From: Phyllobacterium myrsinacearum
GTDB lineage: Bacteria > Pseudomonadota > Alphaproteobacteria > Rhizobiales > Rhizobiaceae
Assembly: GCF_014138285.1 (NCBI RefSeq)
Contig: NZ_JACGXN010000017.1
Span: 1 to 64,000 of the forward strand
Direction: 5' to 3'
Length of the DNA: 64,000 nt
The position numbers and the translations under genes are program-made. The notes under the pieces are model-generated. The model did not search any database. It was not told the DNA's origin and was given only the letters and a program-made list of their open reading frames with translations. This document shows, piece after piece, positions 25,480-34,523 of the stretch (positions within the stretch are counted from its first letter, which is position 1; every line of letters begins with the position of its first letter).

Positions 25480-26934
25480 ATGAACTCGATCAGAAAAACA
25501 CGCCGCATAACAATGATGTTGAGCAGCGCCTTTCTTTTAGCCATGACCGGATCAATCACCGTTCCTTTGTTTGAGATGAGTCAGGCTATAGCTGCGTCAC
25601 CTGCAAAGATTGATGCAACCCAACTGCAACTCAATATGCGCCGTTCTCTTTCGACTATTCTTGTTGCTTACAAAAACGAACCTAAAAAAGGCTCGCGGGC
25701 GGATGCCATGCTCATGAAAGCGACAAACGAAGCACTGCGGGCACTTGGGAGCCTTGAAAAAGGTATTGATGCCCGCGACCCCAAGAAAATGACTACTGCT
25801 ACAAGCAGTCTTTCTGTTGCTGTTGGCCGCATTGAAGCAATTTCGGATTCTGCCAGGATTGCCAATCCGACGGTGCGCGAAGGCGTCAGGGCTCTTTCCA
25901 CGAACTGGGCTGCCTACGGGACGCGCTATGCGCTTACGAAACCAGTCAAATCAAAACCCGTGAAGGCAAGTTTCAAGCAAATAAACGAACTTAAGGCGCA
26001 GGTAGTTAAGCTTCGCTCACAGGTGAACAGGCTGCAAACCGAAACAAGGTCGAATGCCCAGCTCGCAGCCAATGTCAGAAGACTGTCGGCTCAACTGAAC
26101 CGGATCGAACAGGACCGTATTGATGAGGCAAACTATCAGCGAACCGTCTTTCTCCTCGGTTCGTTTATGGGGTGGATGGACGGCTATCACGTCGTCACCA
26201 CGACCTACTACCCGGCTTATACCCGCTACTTCGTAGTGGAACGGGTTACCTATGAATATTGGGAGACCTGCTGGACCAACTATTACGAGCCCTATTACAC
26301 CTATACAGACTGGGGCTACTACGATGATCCGTTTACGCCAACTGTAAACGTCAACATCAATATCGATGCATCGACACAAGTGGTGGTCAACAACTACGCA
26401 GAACAGAACATCAGCATCATGATTGACGAGAGTCATCAAACCGAAAATTATTTCGAGAATCTGCCAGTTGCAGAAACTGATGTTGACATGAAGCAGGTCG
26501 ACTACACACCTTCCACGCCGGCTTATGAATTGGAGGAAGAGAACGCCAAATCCTCATTAGAATCTCCAGCAACCATACCTGCTCCGATTGAGACAGGCAT
26601 CCAGGTCGAGCCTAACGACAATACTGCCGATGAAACTCCAACGGTTGAATCGGATGCACGAGTGCCGTCGGTCGCAAATGAACCGGTAACTGAGCCTATC
26701 GTTCCGGCTGGTGAGCCGGAGGAAAAACAGAGTAGCGCGCAGCCTGAACCATCTGCCGGCACCTCGGAAGGAGCTATAATCGTTGATCAGGATGAACAAC
26801 CCCCATCCACGAAAAGAGATCAGGTCATCGAGCCTTCCGACAATGATGATGCGAACGTGCACCGGCTTGATCGCGAGCCGGCGGCAATCGAAGAAACACC
26901 GCATGAAAGTGAAGATGAGCAGCCTCCTCAATGA
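25480..26934 (+). CDS. Large exported coiled-coil, Tyr-rich, acidic-tail protein, unknown
   Basis: 484 residues. Signal peptide (TMMLSSAFLLAMTGSITVPL, cleaved near IAAS). Residues about 50-170 are helical; a coiled coil follows (INELKAQVVKLRSQVNRLQT, LAANVRRLSAQLNRIEQDRI). Then comes a striking aromatic block, roughly residues 235-285, with YYPAYTRYFVVERVTYEYWE and YEPYYTYTDWGYYDDPF. A beta-like NVNINIDASTQVVVNNYAEQ follows. The last 150 residues are Glu/Pro/Asp/Ser-rich and disordered (EPEEKQSSAQPEPSAG). The aromatic and acidic blocks suggest surface or peptidoglycan interaction, but I recognise no family. An AAGAGGA ribosome-binding site supports ATG 25480. Confidence 0.8.
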   Translation: MNSIRKTRRITMMLSSAFLLAMTGSITVPLFEMSQAIAASPAKIDATQLQLNMRRSLSTILVAYKNEPKKGSRADAMLMKATNEALRALGSLEKGIDARDPKKMTTATSSLSVAVGRIEAISDSARIANPTVREGVRALSTNWAAYGTRYALTKPVKSKPVKASFKQINELKAQVVKLRSQVNRLQTETRSNAQLAANVRRLSAQLNRIEQDRIDEANYQRTVFLLGSFMGWMDGYHVVTTTYYPAYTRYFVVERVTYEYWETCWTNYYEPYYTYTDWGYYDDPFTPTVNVNINIDASTQVVVNNYAEQNISIMIDESHQTENYFENLPVAETDVDMKQVDYTPSTPAYELEEENAKSSLESPATIPAPIETGIQVEPNDNTADETPTVESDARVPSVANEPVTEPIVPAGEPEEKQSSAQPEPSAGTSEGAIIVDQDEQPPSTKRDQVIEPSDNDDANVHRLDREPAAIEETPHESEDEQPPQ

Positions 26935-27489
26935 GTATGACTTATGACTAAGCATTTCAATTCGCATAACATCTTATGATTGTTGAGCTTATCGGCCATT
27001 CTGGCGCTGCATTCTGGCTAAGCGATTCAAATTAAAGTCGTTAGTCAGAAACCATAAAGAATGCAGTAAACGTGCGCGTTCAGATCGCGCGCTATGGTTT
27101 TGTCGAAGTGGTCGACGAAGTGATCCCGTTTGGATGCATCATGGTAGGCAATTGGGAAAAGGATATGCCCTGGCGCCGAAAGCGCAAACGACGTTGATAA
27201 ACGATATGATTGCTTTGGATGTTACGGCCGGACGCAAATCGATCAAGACACCGGCAGGGATTGAAATCACGCAACGGGATTTATAGAACTTTTCTATTAG
27301 GCATGTTGAATTCGATCGCTCTCGAGCTATCCGAATCTCCACGCCTGTAAAAACCTGTTCCCACCTCGTTGCATGGTCATTGAGTCTGAACGCGCCTCGG
27401 GAAAGGCACGCCAGGATGAGTATGACTGGAGTTTCTGGGTAAATTCGCCAGGCTCGAATTCAGAATGTGCTGCTGTTCTCGCAACCTAT
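26935..27489. other. Intergenic stretch with a repeated 20-mer
   Basis: About 555 bases without a supported gene. It contains AAATCACGCAACGGGATTTA at 27264-27283, which recurs exactly at 42728-42747. The surrounding sequence looks decayed; a frame on the minus strand reads MRDFNPCRCLDRF from the repeat. Confidence 0.5.
27264..27283 (+). repeat. 20-bp exact direct repeat, copy 1
   Basis: AAATCACGCAACGGGATTTA, identical and in the same orientation as at 42728-42747. Flanks are unrelated. Such a length should not recur by chance in 64 kb. It may be the end of a lost mobile element. Confidence 0.6.
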
Positions 27490-28968
27490 TCACAAGTTCA
27501 CGAAAAACTTTTCTCTTGGCTTACCAGCCCACACCGTCGGTTGTCGTCCGATCCAAGGCAAAGCTCGCTCCAGTTGACCCGCGAGACTAAAAAGCAGAGC
27601 CTCTTGACCAAAGCCTGCGGTAAATTGCGAACCCACGGGCATACCGATTGCTGCATCAACAGATAAGGGCACGGACATCGCAGGTATACCGGCAACATTC
27701 GCAGCAGCGGTGAAGGGTGAGTAACTGAATACCCGCTCCACCCACTCCAAGCCATCCAGATGGTCCTGGCGGTTATTGTATTCGCCAATCAGAGGAGGCA
27801 GGTTAGGCAAGGTTGGAGTTAACAGCACGTCATATTGCTCAAAAAAGGCTCCGAGGGAGCGCGTCACAGTGTTTCTTGTATCAAGCGCCTCGAGTAGATT
27901 GAGGCCACTTACTTTTTGTCCATAGGCATAAACGGCAGATGTTGCCGGCTCAAGTACGTCACGGTCAGGCTTTCTGCCGGTCAATCTCGCCACCAAATTG
28001 ATCCAGGCAGCTGTATTTACCCCCCAGAACTGAGCATTGGCATGAACGAAAGCTTCCCACGAAACTCCAAGATCCATCTGAACCTCCTCCACGTTGTGAC
28101 CGAGATTCTCACAAAGCTTCGCAATCAGGCAAAGCTGATCTGCCACTGCACGCGACGTTTGTGTGCCGTTGATCGGATGAAGCATAAACCCAACCCTGAG
28201 CGATTGCGGATCGGCGTCCAATGCTGAAAGGAAGGTGTTTGCTGGTGATGGAATATAATATGGCTCACCTATACCACCCCCATGCACAGCATCCAAAAGC
28301 GCTGCGCTGTCTCTGACTGTCCTGCTGACGCCGAACTGTACTGCGAGCCCGCTCCAAACCTCATCAACAAAAGGACCGTTGGACACCCTGCCTCGGGTTG
28401 GCTTCATGCCGAATAATCCGTTTACCGCAGCAGGCACACGAATACTGCCACCACCATCAGTCGCATGGGCAAGAGGAACAATCCCAGCCGCTACCGCTGC
28501 CCCTGAACCTCCACTTGATCCACCGGCACTACGGCGGGTGTTCCAGGGATTTCGCGTCGGGCCAGTGGCAACACTTTCAGTTGTCGTGCTGATGGCAAAT
28601 TCAGGTGTCGTTGTTCTTCCAATAGGTATCAGTCCACTTTGCCGAAACCGCTTCATCAGGTTCGAATCCGCCGGCGCCACCATGCCGGCGGCGACACGGC
28701 TGCCAAGTTCACTTGCACGCCCGGCGCGGGTTATACCCAAATCCTTGACCAAAAACGGCACGCCTGGAAAAGCAGCATCGCTTGCCAGCTCAGACTGGGG
28801 CATCAGCGTCTCCTCCGGCCATATCTCGACAACAGCATTTATGTCTGGATTGACCAAGCTGTTGGCTTCCAAGGCCGCAGCCATAACCTCATGCGCTGAC
28901 ACCTCCCGATTTTCAATCAGCTTCGCGAGCCCCAAGGCGTCCTGGGCGGTATAATCGCGCAGATTCAT
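27490..28968 (-). CDS. Amidase (amidase-signature family)
   Basis: 492-residue amidase-signature hydrolase with the Ser-cisSer-Lys triad: Lys75 (PFLVKDLG), cis-Ser in AGGSSGGSGAAVAAG (about 151-152) and Ser175 in DGGGSIRVPA. The sequence is close in layout to 6-aminohexanoate-cyclic-dimer hydrolase and other aryl/cyclic amidases, not to GatA (no GatB/C nearby). Divergent from a TetR regulator with palindromic operators between them, so it is probably induced by its amide substrate. A GAGAGGA ribosome-binding site precedes the ATG. Cytosolic (no signal peptide). Confidence 0.9.
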   Translation of the reverse strand: MNLRDYTAQDALGLAKLIENREVSAHEVMAAALEANSLVNPDINAVVEIWPEETLMPQSELASDAAFPGVPFLVKDLGITRAGRASELGSRVAAGMVAPADSNLMKRFRQSGLIPIGRTTTPEFAISTTTESVATGPTRNPWNTRRSAGGSSGGSGAAVAAGIVPLAHATDGGGSIRVPAAVNGLFGMKPTRGRVSNGPFVDEVWSGLAVQFGVSRTVRDSAALLDAVHGGGIGEPYYIPSPANTFLSALDADPQSLRVGFMLHPINGTQTSRAVADQLCLIAKLCENLGHNVEEVQMDLGVSWEAFVHANAQFWGVNTAAWINLVARLTGRKPDRDVLEPATSAVYAYGQKVSGLNLLEALDTRNTVTRSLGAFFEQYDVLLTPTLPNLPPLIGEYNNRQDHLDGLEWVERVFSYSPFTAAANVAGIPAMSVPLSVDAAIGMPVGSQFTAGFGQEALLFSLAGQLERALPWIGRQPTVWAGKPREKFFVNL

Positions 28969-29007
28969 GCTTGCTTCCTCTCTTCAATGAACTACATTCG
29001 ATAGAAT

Positions 29008-29046
29008 GATACTGTGCAGTATCAATGATACTTGTTGGTATCATTG
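29008..29046. promoter_or_regulatory. TetR operator pair between amidase and regulator
   Basis: Two palindromes share one base: GATACTG-TG-CAGTATC (29008-29023) and CAATGATAC-TTGTTG-GTATCATTG (29023-29046, 9-base perfect arms). Both carry GATAC/GTATC half-sites. Position between divergent genes suggests TetR binding and control of both; binding is inferred. Confidence 0.75.
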
Positions 29047-29073
29047 TCAAGATTGATTGTTTGAGGGGATCAG

Positions 29074-29625
29074 ATGTCTTCGCTGAAAGAACGCATTACA
29101 GCAGCCGCTTACAAACTGTTTGATGAGAATGGCATCCAGCATGTGACAATGGACGCCATCGCAGTTGAGGCGAAGACGACAAAAATGGGCATATACAGGC
29201 ATTTTGATTCACGCGACGCCCTCATCCAGGATTGGTTGACGGTAACCATTAATCGCTATCGCCATGCGCTGGACGAAATTGAGCGAGTACACCACGATAA
29301 CCCACGCGCGCAGCTTATGGCATTGGCCGAGTTTATTTCACGGGGTCTGAAGACAATATCCCACCGGGGCTGCCCGTTTGTGAATACAATTGCCGAGATC
29401 GAAGACAGAGAAAGCCCTCTGCGCCAACAAATCGAGACTCACAAGACGGCACAGGCCGGGCGCGTCTTACAGATGTGCCGCAAAGCCCACATTCCAAATC
29501 CGCAGCTCACGACTGCGGAGATCACATTTCTATTCGAAGGCGCTCAGGTTTCTGCCCAGAACGGGAGTATTCAACACATCGAACGCCACCTCATGACGAT
29601 TATGCGGAGCATCGTGGAACGCTAG
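29074..29625 (+). CDS. TetR-family repressor
   Basis: 183 residues. N-terminal helix-turn-helix: ITAAAYKLFDENGIQHVTMD, AIAVEAKTTKMGIYRHFDSR (the usual MGIYRHF recognition helix). The C-terminal ligand domain begins with DWLTVTINRYRHAL and contains LKTISHRGCPFVNTIAEIED, a hallmark of the TetR group with a conserved GCPF Cys. Start ATG 29074 has GAGGGG 6 bases upstream. Divergent from the amidase; probably represses it and itself through the paired palindromes. Confidence 0.92.
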   Translation: MSSLKERITAAAYKLFDENGIQHVTMDAIAVEAKTTKMGIYRHFDSRDALIQDWLTVTINRYRHALDEIERVHHDNPRAQLMALAEFISRGLKTISHRGCPFVNTIAEIEDRESPLRQQIETHKTAQAGRVLQMCRKAHIPNPQLTTAEITFLFEGAQVSAQNGSIQHIERHLMTIMRSIVER

Positions 29626-29639
29626 ATGAATGTTTTCAG

Positions 29640-29880
29640 CGTAGATCAGTTTTGAATCACCGAAGCCAGCCCTCCGTAAACCGGCTTGCCCTGCACGCGC
29701 AAGCGTGCGTAAGGAGGATATGTGATCAGCCTTCAGTCCGTGGCGCGCGGCTACCTCATTTACCGTCACGCCCGGACGCAAATTCTCCGCTCGATCCACG
29801 CTTTGACCTCGTCCGAATATTGGGGATGAGCCTCAAGTTGCCTCCGCCGCGTCCTGAGAACCTCCAATATAGTCTCAAAA
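29640..29880 (-). mobile_element. IS66 OrfA (TnpA) remnant
   Basis: The minus strand encodes QYSDEVKAWIE in one frame and ENLRPGVTVNEVAARHGLKA plus DHISSLRTLARAGQ in another, the helix-turn-helix of IS66-family OrfA. A frameshift splits it, and no OrfB or OrfC follows. Dead fragment next to IS3 and resolvase remnants. Confidence 0.6.
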
Positions 29881-29954
29881 GAGAAACTCCTTGTCGCTCG
29901 TCCACGGAACGTCGATCACAGATCAGATGCTGAAGGCAACGTGGCAGCAGAACA

Positions 29955-30195
29955 CCGCTTACCCTTAAGAACCACATCCTTCTGGAAAACTCCTACTTCG
30001 CACAAACTTCGAAGTGCACATAGCTGCCTTCGCGCGCACTATTATCACTGCCGATATCAAGAGAGTATCGGTGATCTCACTCCCGCCAACGTATTCTTCA
30101 GCCGAGGCCACACCATCCTATTACAAAGGGAAAAGGATCAAACGCGATACTATTAAACTCAGGCGCTTGCATCACAAACGCCAAGCCGCTTTGAT
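29955..30195 (+). mobile_element. IS3-family transposase C-terminal remnant
   Basis: Successive frames read LKNHILLENSYF, then RYQESIGDLTPANVFFSRGH, then KRIKRDTIKLRRLHHKRQAA, the ordered C-terminal blocks of an IS3-family integrase-type transposase. At least two frameshifts and one stop separate them. The DDE core upstream is missing. Confidence 0.65.
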
Positions 30196-30311
30196 CCACG
30201 ACGAGCCGAGCCAGAAACTCCTGTCTTTTGTAACCAAATTGGCTCAAATCTTCTGACGACAGACACAATCCGGCTGAAATCGGTACAAGGTGGACATGAT
30301 CGCGAAACCTT

Positions 30312-30746
30312 TCATAAGCGTTTGGTCATCAGCAAATAACGCCCTTCCACACCCGCGGTCTGATAGCCGCACTTTTCGTACAAATGACGTGCAGGATTGT
30401 GGATGACAAAGCCCAACTCCGCCACGGAACATCCGGTGAGCCGAGCTTCATCCTCAAAACTTTTTAATAAGGCCAAACCGACTCCTCTGCGTCTGAATGA
30501 AGGATCGACATTCACCGACGCAATCACCGCCTTCTCGCCTTCTCGCTCCCAAAAGAGATAGCCTACTGGGATGTCCTGCAAATACGCGATGGACGTGTGG
30601 GGAAGGCTGTTTATCCATTGTTTGAGATGGTGTTCGATACCATCTTGCCACTTGGCAAGATGATCGTTTTCGATTTCTTCCATGTAGCGTTTTTCTAAGC
30701 GATATATAAAGGGAATATCACTTGGCAAACCGCTACGCAGCTCCAT
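30312..30746 (-). CDS. GNAT-family N-acetyltransferase
   Basis: 144 residues from ATG 30746 (MELRSGLPSDIPFIYRLEKR); a TTG start 33 bases further upstream is possible. The acetyl-CoA motif A is VIASVNVDPSFRRRGVGLAL (RRRGVG P-loop), followed by AELGFVIHNPARHLYEKCGY (motif B with the NxxAxxLYexxGF pattern). Small-molecule or protein acetyltransferase, substrate unknown. It stands alone between mobile remnants, suggesting recent arrival or survival among debris. Confidence 0.85.
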   Translation of the reverse strand: MELRSGLPSDIPFIYRLEKRYMEEIENDHLAKWQDGIEHHLKQWINSLPHTSIAYLQDIPVGYLFWEREGEKAVIASVNVDPSFRRRGVGLALLKSFEDEARLTGCSVAELGFVIHNPARHLYEKCGYQTAGVEGRYLLMTKRL

Positions 30747-31238
30747 ATGGACACCCGACTCCATTCTGTAAGTTTTCAAAATCTATATTCCTCAAAATCT
30801 AATTTTCGAACCGGTGGTGTCACCATAATCCGAAAAATTGCAACGCTGCAGGTACTGGCAATTGTGCGACGGAGCCCGCTTTTCGCCGGCTAACCGATAC
30901 CATATTCTTTTAGAAGCGCATGCTCATTACCTGATATCCAACCAAAAACCTTCGACTTCCCATCCAGCCTTTGAACGAGATAGTGAACGTCAAAATCTAT
31001 TGCATGTCCGGTTGATCCTTCCGGGCATAGGTAGCAGTCCAATCCCTGTTTAAGAAGTGAATTCCAGCTCGCAACCTGGTCACGAGTCAATTGGTTCCTA
31101 GAACGTTCCACAACCTGGTCAAAATCGCATATGTGGAGCGGCCCGCTTGGGGAGATAATTTCTCATGCGCTTCCCAAATAAGGCCAAGACGAGAGTGCGT
31201 CGGGATAAACCGGCAAAAAGTAGATGGCGCACATCCAG
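30747..31238. other. Mobile-debris intergenic stretch
   Basis: Contains a weak 73-residue frame on the minus strand (30890-31111, GTG start, begins MERSRNQLTRDQVASWNSLL) that could be a small protein, but it has no good ribosome-binding site and no recognised family. Otherwise nothing is seen. Confidence 0.35.
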
Positions 31239-31322
31239 TTCAATGAAGGAGTCGTGATCACCCGCTTGGACCGGCTGGTGCGCTCGACGCACGATCTACT
31301 CGATATTGCTACGGCTGAATGA
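31239..31322 (+). mobile_element. Serine-recombinase (resolvase) remnant
   Basis: Frame reading FNEGVVITRLDRLVRSTHDL and LDIATAE before TGA. GDVVVVTRLDRLARST is the conserved block of small serine resolvases and invertases. Only about 27 residues survive. Confidence 0.55.
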
Positions 31323-31860
31323 GATCGGCGCTTGATTGCGATCAAATTCGGAGCCTTGGGCACATACCCCCGGTGTCAGACATCAGAATCAACTTGGACG
31401 GCATATATGCTATGCTGTTTGGCCGTCCGGCTCTGGCATTGCCTGCTTCACTATCGCATTTCTGTTTGTATTTCCAGCGCATCGGTTTCTCAAGATTACC
31501 GCGATGGTCGTTGCAATTCCCGAATTGCTGCTCGGCGTCGTATTTAATTCAGGTGCCCTGTCGTTAGTTCAGTATGCAAAAGATGATACTCTTAATTGGA
31601 TTCGCCTCGTCGCTTACCTGACGCTGCTTGGCTACTTCCCTACCTGCTACTATTGCAGATTGGAAGAAAGCCAGCTGTGAAAGCTCCAGGATCGCATCGC
31701 CCACCCTCCAAGACTTGCATTGCCATTTCCTGCATGCTGGCAACGACGCCCTTGTTGATCAGCGCAAACCTAAACAAACAGCGTACCGCCTTGCACCTTT
31801 TTCAATAGCCCAGTTGTAAAATAGCTGAGCAGAGGGCGGTGGGCCAAGGACCCTGCAAGA
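31323..31860. other. Stretch with a doubtful membrane-protein fragment
   Basis: A plus-strand frame to 31680 contains IAFLFVFPAHRFLKITAMVV, AIPELLLGVVF and LVAYLTLLGYF, which look like three membrane helices, but the beginning is Cys/Trp-rich and not protein-like. Probably the 3' part of a broken membrane gene. The rest is empty. Confidence 0.35.
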
Positions 31861-32943
31861 TCAAGGCGCTGTGGACGGGACTGCGCGGAAGATCGCGGAC
31901 TGATCCGACGAAATTTCCTCCTTAACCGTGAAGCTTGACCCCGATTGAATTTTTATCGGCCAGTTTTTGGATGCATTTGCCGCATGCGTATTGAAAGATG
32001 CATCAGGAACGGACTTAAAATTATCGTAACGGTAAAGCGTATACGAAACGCCGGGCTTTAATCCGGATACTTTCACAGTCAAGGTAAGCTTCATCGGCGC
32101 AGGGCGAGCGTTTGAACCTTCGTTCATAGAGGGTTTTTCATAATTCCGGTTGGTCGACACCCGGACGGGTAATGTCTGACCGTCACGATCCATTACTCCC
32201 TTCACCGCCAAACCATAGTTGCCGCCCGATCGTCGCAGGGAATAAAGTGGCCGTGACTTCGAATTTGCTTGCCGGCGATCGGCCTGGAACGCTTCAAACG
32301 AAGAGCGATAAAGTTTATCAGCCGACCTGTCGCTACCGGTATAAAGGCCATTGTCGCTAAATGTAATAACGTCATTGCCGTCATAGCGGCTGGACTCCGC
32401 AAATGGCCGGACTGAGGAGATCGCCATTACGGGTACGATATGATCGTACTCTTCATGCCCGGCATCTTGTTCCGCTCCGGATTCCTGAAAGCGGGAGTGA
32501 TTCATGTAGACGCCAATTATCACCGGATAACTGGAAGCGGCATTTTTCCTGACCCAAACGAGAAAGTCATCTGCGTTTGACTTCGCGTCGGTATTCCATT
32601 CGACTGCATTCAAATGCATCTGCTTGGCAGCAAAACTATCATTTACACCGAGTAGAAGCTGGCTCTTTTCAGTCGTTTGATCGGCATTCTTACTGGCAAT
32701 CGCTCTCGCATCGTACTGCGAAACATATTGTCCATAATAAAGCCCTGCGCTGATGAGCGCCACCTCACCGCAATAACCGTAGTTTGCCTCCCATTGAAGG
32801 CGTGGTGGAATGTCATTACGTTTTGTGTGTTTTGCATCTTCGCCAGCAGAATCTGAGTTGTCAGGCGCATTCTCAGCGAGGGCGGGGCCCAAATAGCCGA
32901 GTGACAAGGCTGAGAGGCATAGCGAAAGCAATGCCGCTTTCAT
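31861..32943 (-). CDS. Secreted papain-like (C39-like) cysteine protease homolog
   Basis: 360 residues from ATG 32943: signal peptide (ALLSLCLSALSLGYLGPALA) then a papain-like fold. Candidate catalytic residues: Cys58 in QWEANYGYCGEVALISAGLY, His168 in GHEEYDHIVPVMAI and Asp197 or Asn198 in VITFSDNGLY, in the order Cys-His-Asp/Asn of C39-like peptidases. A C-terminal beta domain follows (MKLTLTVKVSGLKPGVSYTL). It could be a secreted protease or a transglutaminase-like enzyme. An alternative TTG start at 33027 has a better ribosome-binding site, but the signal peptide points to 32943. Divergent from a LysR gene. Confidence 0.65.
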   Translation of the reverse strand: MKAALLSLCLSALSLGYLGPALAENAPDNSDSAGEDAKHTKRNDIPPRLQWEANYGYCGEVALISAGLYYGQYVSQYDARAIASKNADQTTEKSQLLLGVNDSFAAKQMHLNAVEWNTDAKSNADDFLVWVRKNAASSYPVIIGVYMNHSRFQESGAEQDAGHEEYDHIVPVMAISSVRPFAESSRYDGNDVITFSDNGLYTGSDRSADKLYRSSFEAFQADRRQANSKSRPLYSLRRSGGNYGLAVKGVMDRDGQTLPVRVSTNRNYEKPSMNEGSNARPAPMKLTLTVKVSGLKPGVSYTLYRYDNFKSVPDASFNTHAANASKNWPIKIQSGSSFTVKEEISSDQSAIFRAVPSTAP

Positions 32944-33253
32944 ATTGGAAGAGATAAGCTTTCCAACCGTGCCGCAGCAATATTTTCTCACCTGGTCTAC
33001 GGGCATTTCTTCACTTATTCCAACCAATGGGGCTTCCTCTCATGATGATCACCGCTTTCCGGAACACAGTCTCTACCATCGAAGCTCTGGCCAGCGGGAT
33101 TCGTGAAATGTTGCGTCGTGCTCTACCCAACCCGTGGAACAGCGATGGTGAGGCCTGGCAGGATGCCGTGCCCACGTAAAGAATATGGAAGTGCGTGCAC
33201 CAGGGGAAATTTATTTTCTTGCGTTTTCTGATCAATAATTCTTATCATAAACC

Positions 33254-34135
33254 ATGATCAAATATGCTAAAAGCTTCTGCGTCCTTGCCGAGGAATTGCA
33301 CTTCAACAAGGCAGCGGCTCGCCTTCATCTGACCCAGCCGGCCCTCAGCTATCAGATCAAAAAACTTGAAGAGCAACTGGGATGCATTCTTCTAAAGCGG
33401 TCGCCTCACAAGGTCCTTCTCACTGAGGCCGGCATGATACTGGCCAGGGAATTGAGCGCGGCGCTGAACCATGTAAACGGCGCTTTTCAGATGGCGCAGG
33501 ATGCCGCTCGTGGAGATTCCGGCGCATTGGTGATCGGCTATTGCGAGTTGCCGGAAGCAGGAAACATGACCGCCGCCATTCGTCGTTACACCGATCTTTA
33601 TCCTGGCGTGGACGTCACCCTCATCAATATGCCGACCATTGAGCAAGTTGACGCCTTGACCGCGGGATCGCTTGACGTGGCTTTCCTTCATCCACCGTTG
33701 AACGCTCCGCAATTGGTAATGCGACCTGCCGGGGAAGAGCTTATCGTCGCTGCTCTTCGTGCCGATCACGCGCTGGCAGCGCAGCCTGCTCTCCAATTAG
33801 CAGAGCTCAAGCACGAGCGCCTGATCGTATGCGCCGAGCAACTCGGGCCTATCATGTACAACTCAATACTTGCTGCCTGCGGAAAAGCCGGCTTCCAACC
33901 GAAATTGCGCGAAGAAATGTTCAGGTGGCATTCGATGCTCGATCAGGCCGCATCGGGGCTCGGCGTCGCCTTTGTTCCGGCCTCATTATCTGGGACTCAT
34001 CCCCTGCTCGTCTTCAAGCCAGTCGAGGATCTGGGGGTCAAACTGCTGACAGCGATAGCAACAGTAGGGGATCCGACCAGACCCGCAGTGATCCGATTCA
34101 TCGAGACGGCGCGCTCATGCCAGGCACGATGTTGA
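33254..34135 (+). CDS. LysR-family transcriptional regulator
   Basis: 293 residues. Helix-turn-helix LHFNKAAARLHLTQPALSYQ and IKKLEEQLGCILLKRSPHKV; effector domain with DVTLINMPTIEQVDALTAG. Close in type to the BenM/CatM/CbbR group. Divergent from the secreted papain-like gene (about 310 bases between starts) and upstream of the amidohydrolase/ABC operon on the same strand (390-base gap). It is the natural candidate regulator for one or both. No clear ribosome-binding site is seen before ATG 33254. Confidence 0.9.
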   Translation: MIKYAKSFCVLAEELHFNKAAARLHLTQPALSYQIKKLEEQLGCILLKRSPHKVLLTEAGMILARELSAALNHVNGAFQMAQDAARGDSGALVIGYCELPEAGNMTAAIRRYTDLYPGVDVTLINMPTIEQVDALTAGSLDVAFLHPPLNAPQLVMRPAGEELIVAALRADHALAAQPALQLAELKHERLIVCAEQLGPIMYNSILAACGKAGFQPKLREEMFRWHSMLDQAASGLGVAFVPASLSGTHPLLVFKPVEDLGVKLLTAIATVGDPTRPAVIRFIETARSCQARC

Positions 34136-34523
34136 GGCGCAACAATACGCTTGTACTGCGTTAGCCGCGTCTTGTTGGGTCGCATAAAAATCAGATTAAA
34201 GTACCTGTCCGCTCTGCCGCAGATACACAATGCTTCCTCGCCTTCTAGACGCGCGTTTTTAGGTGTCGATCATTATTGTTATGGCTAAAATATTTGCCCA
34301 TTTTGGTCGCCGAATATTTCGGTTTGGCACAATAACCTACCTATAGATCACTTAAATGCCTCACATAGCTTATCATTCAATTTTTTTATCGAAATCAATG
34401 ATTAAATAAATTTCTAGTTCCAAATGGAATAATCTATCCTCCCCCTGTCGCAACGTTCGCATTCCGGGTTCTGCCGTAATGCAGTCGAAACTTAGCCTCG
34501 TGTAACGATTAGGGAGGATGGTA
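34136..34523. other. AT-rich control region before the amidohydrolase/ABC operon
   Basis: About 390 bases with A/T-rich runs (near 34370-34420). CCGAATATTTCGG at 34310-34322 is a short perfect palindrome that may be a regulator site. No gene seen. The operon's ribosome-binding site GGGAGG is at its end. Confidence 0.45.
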
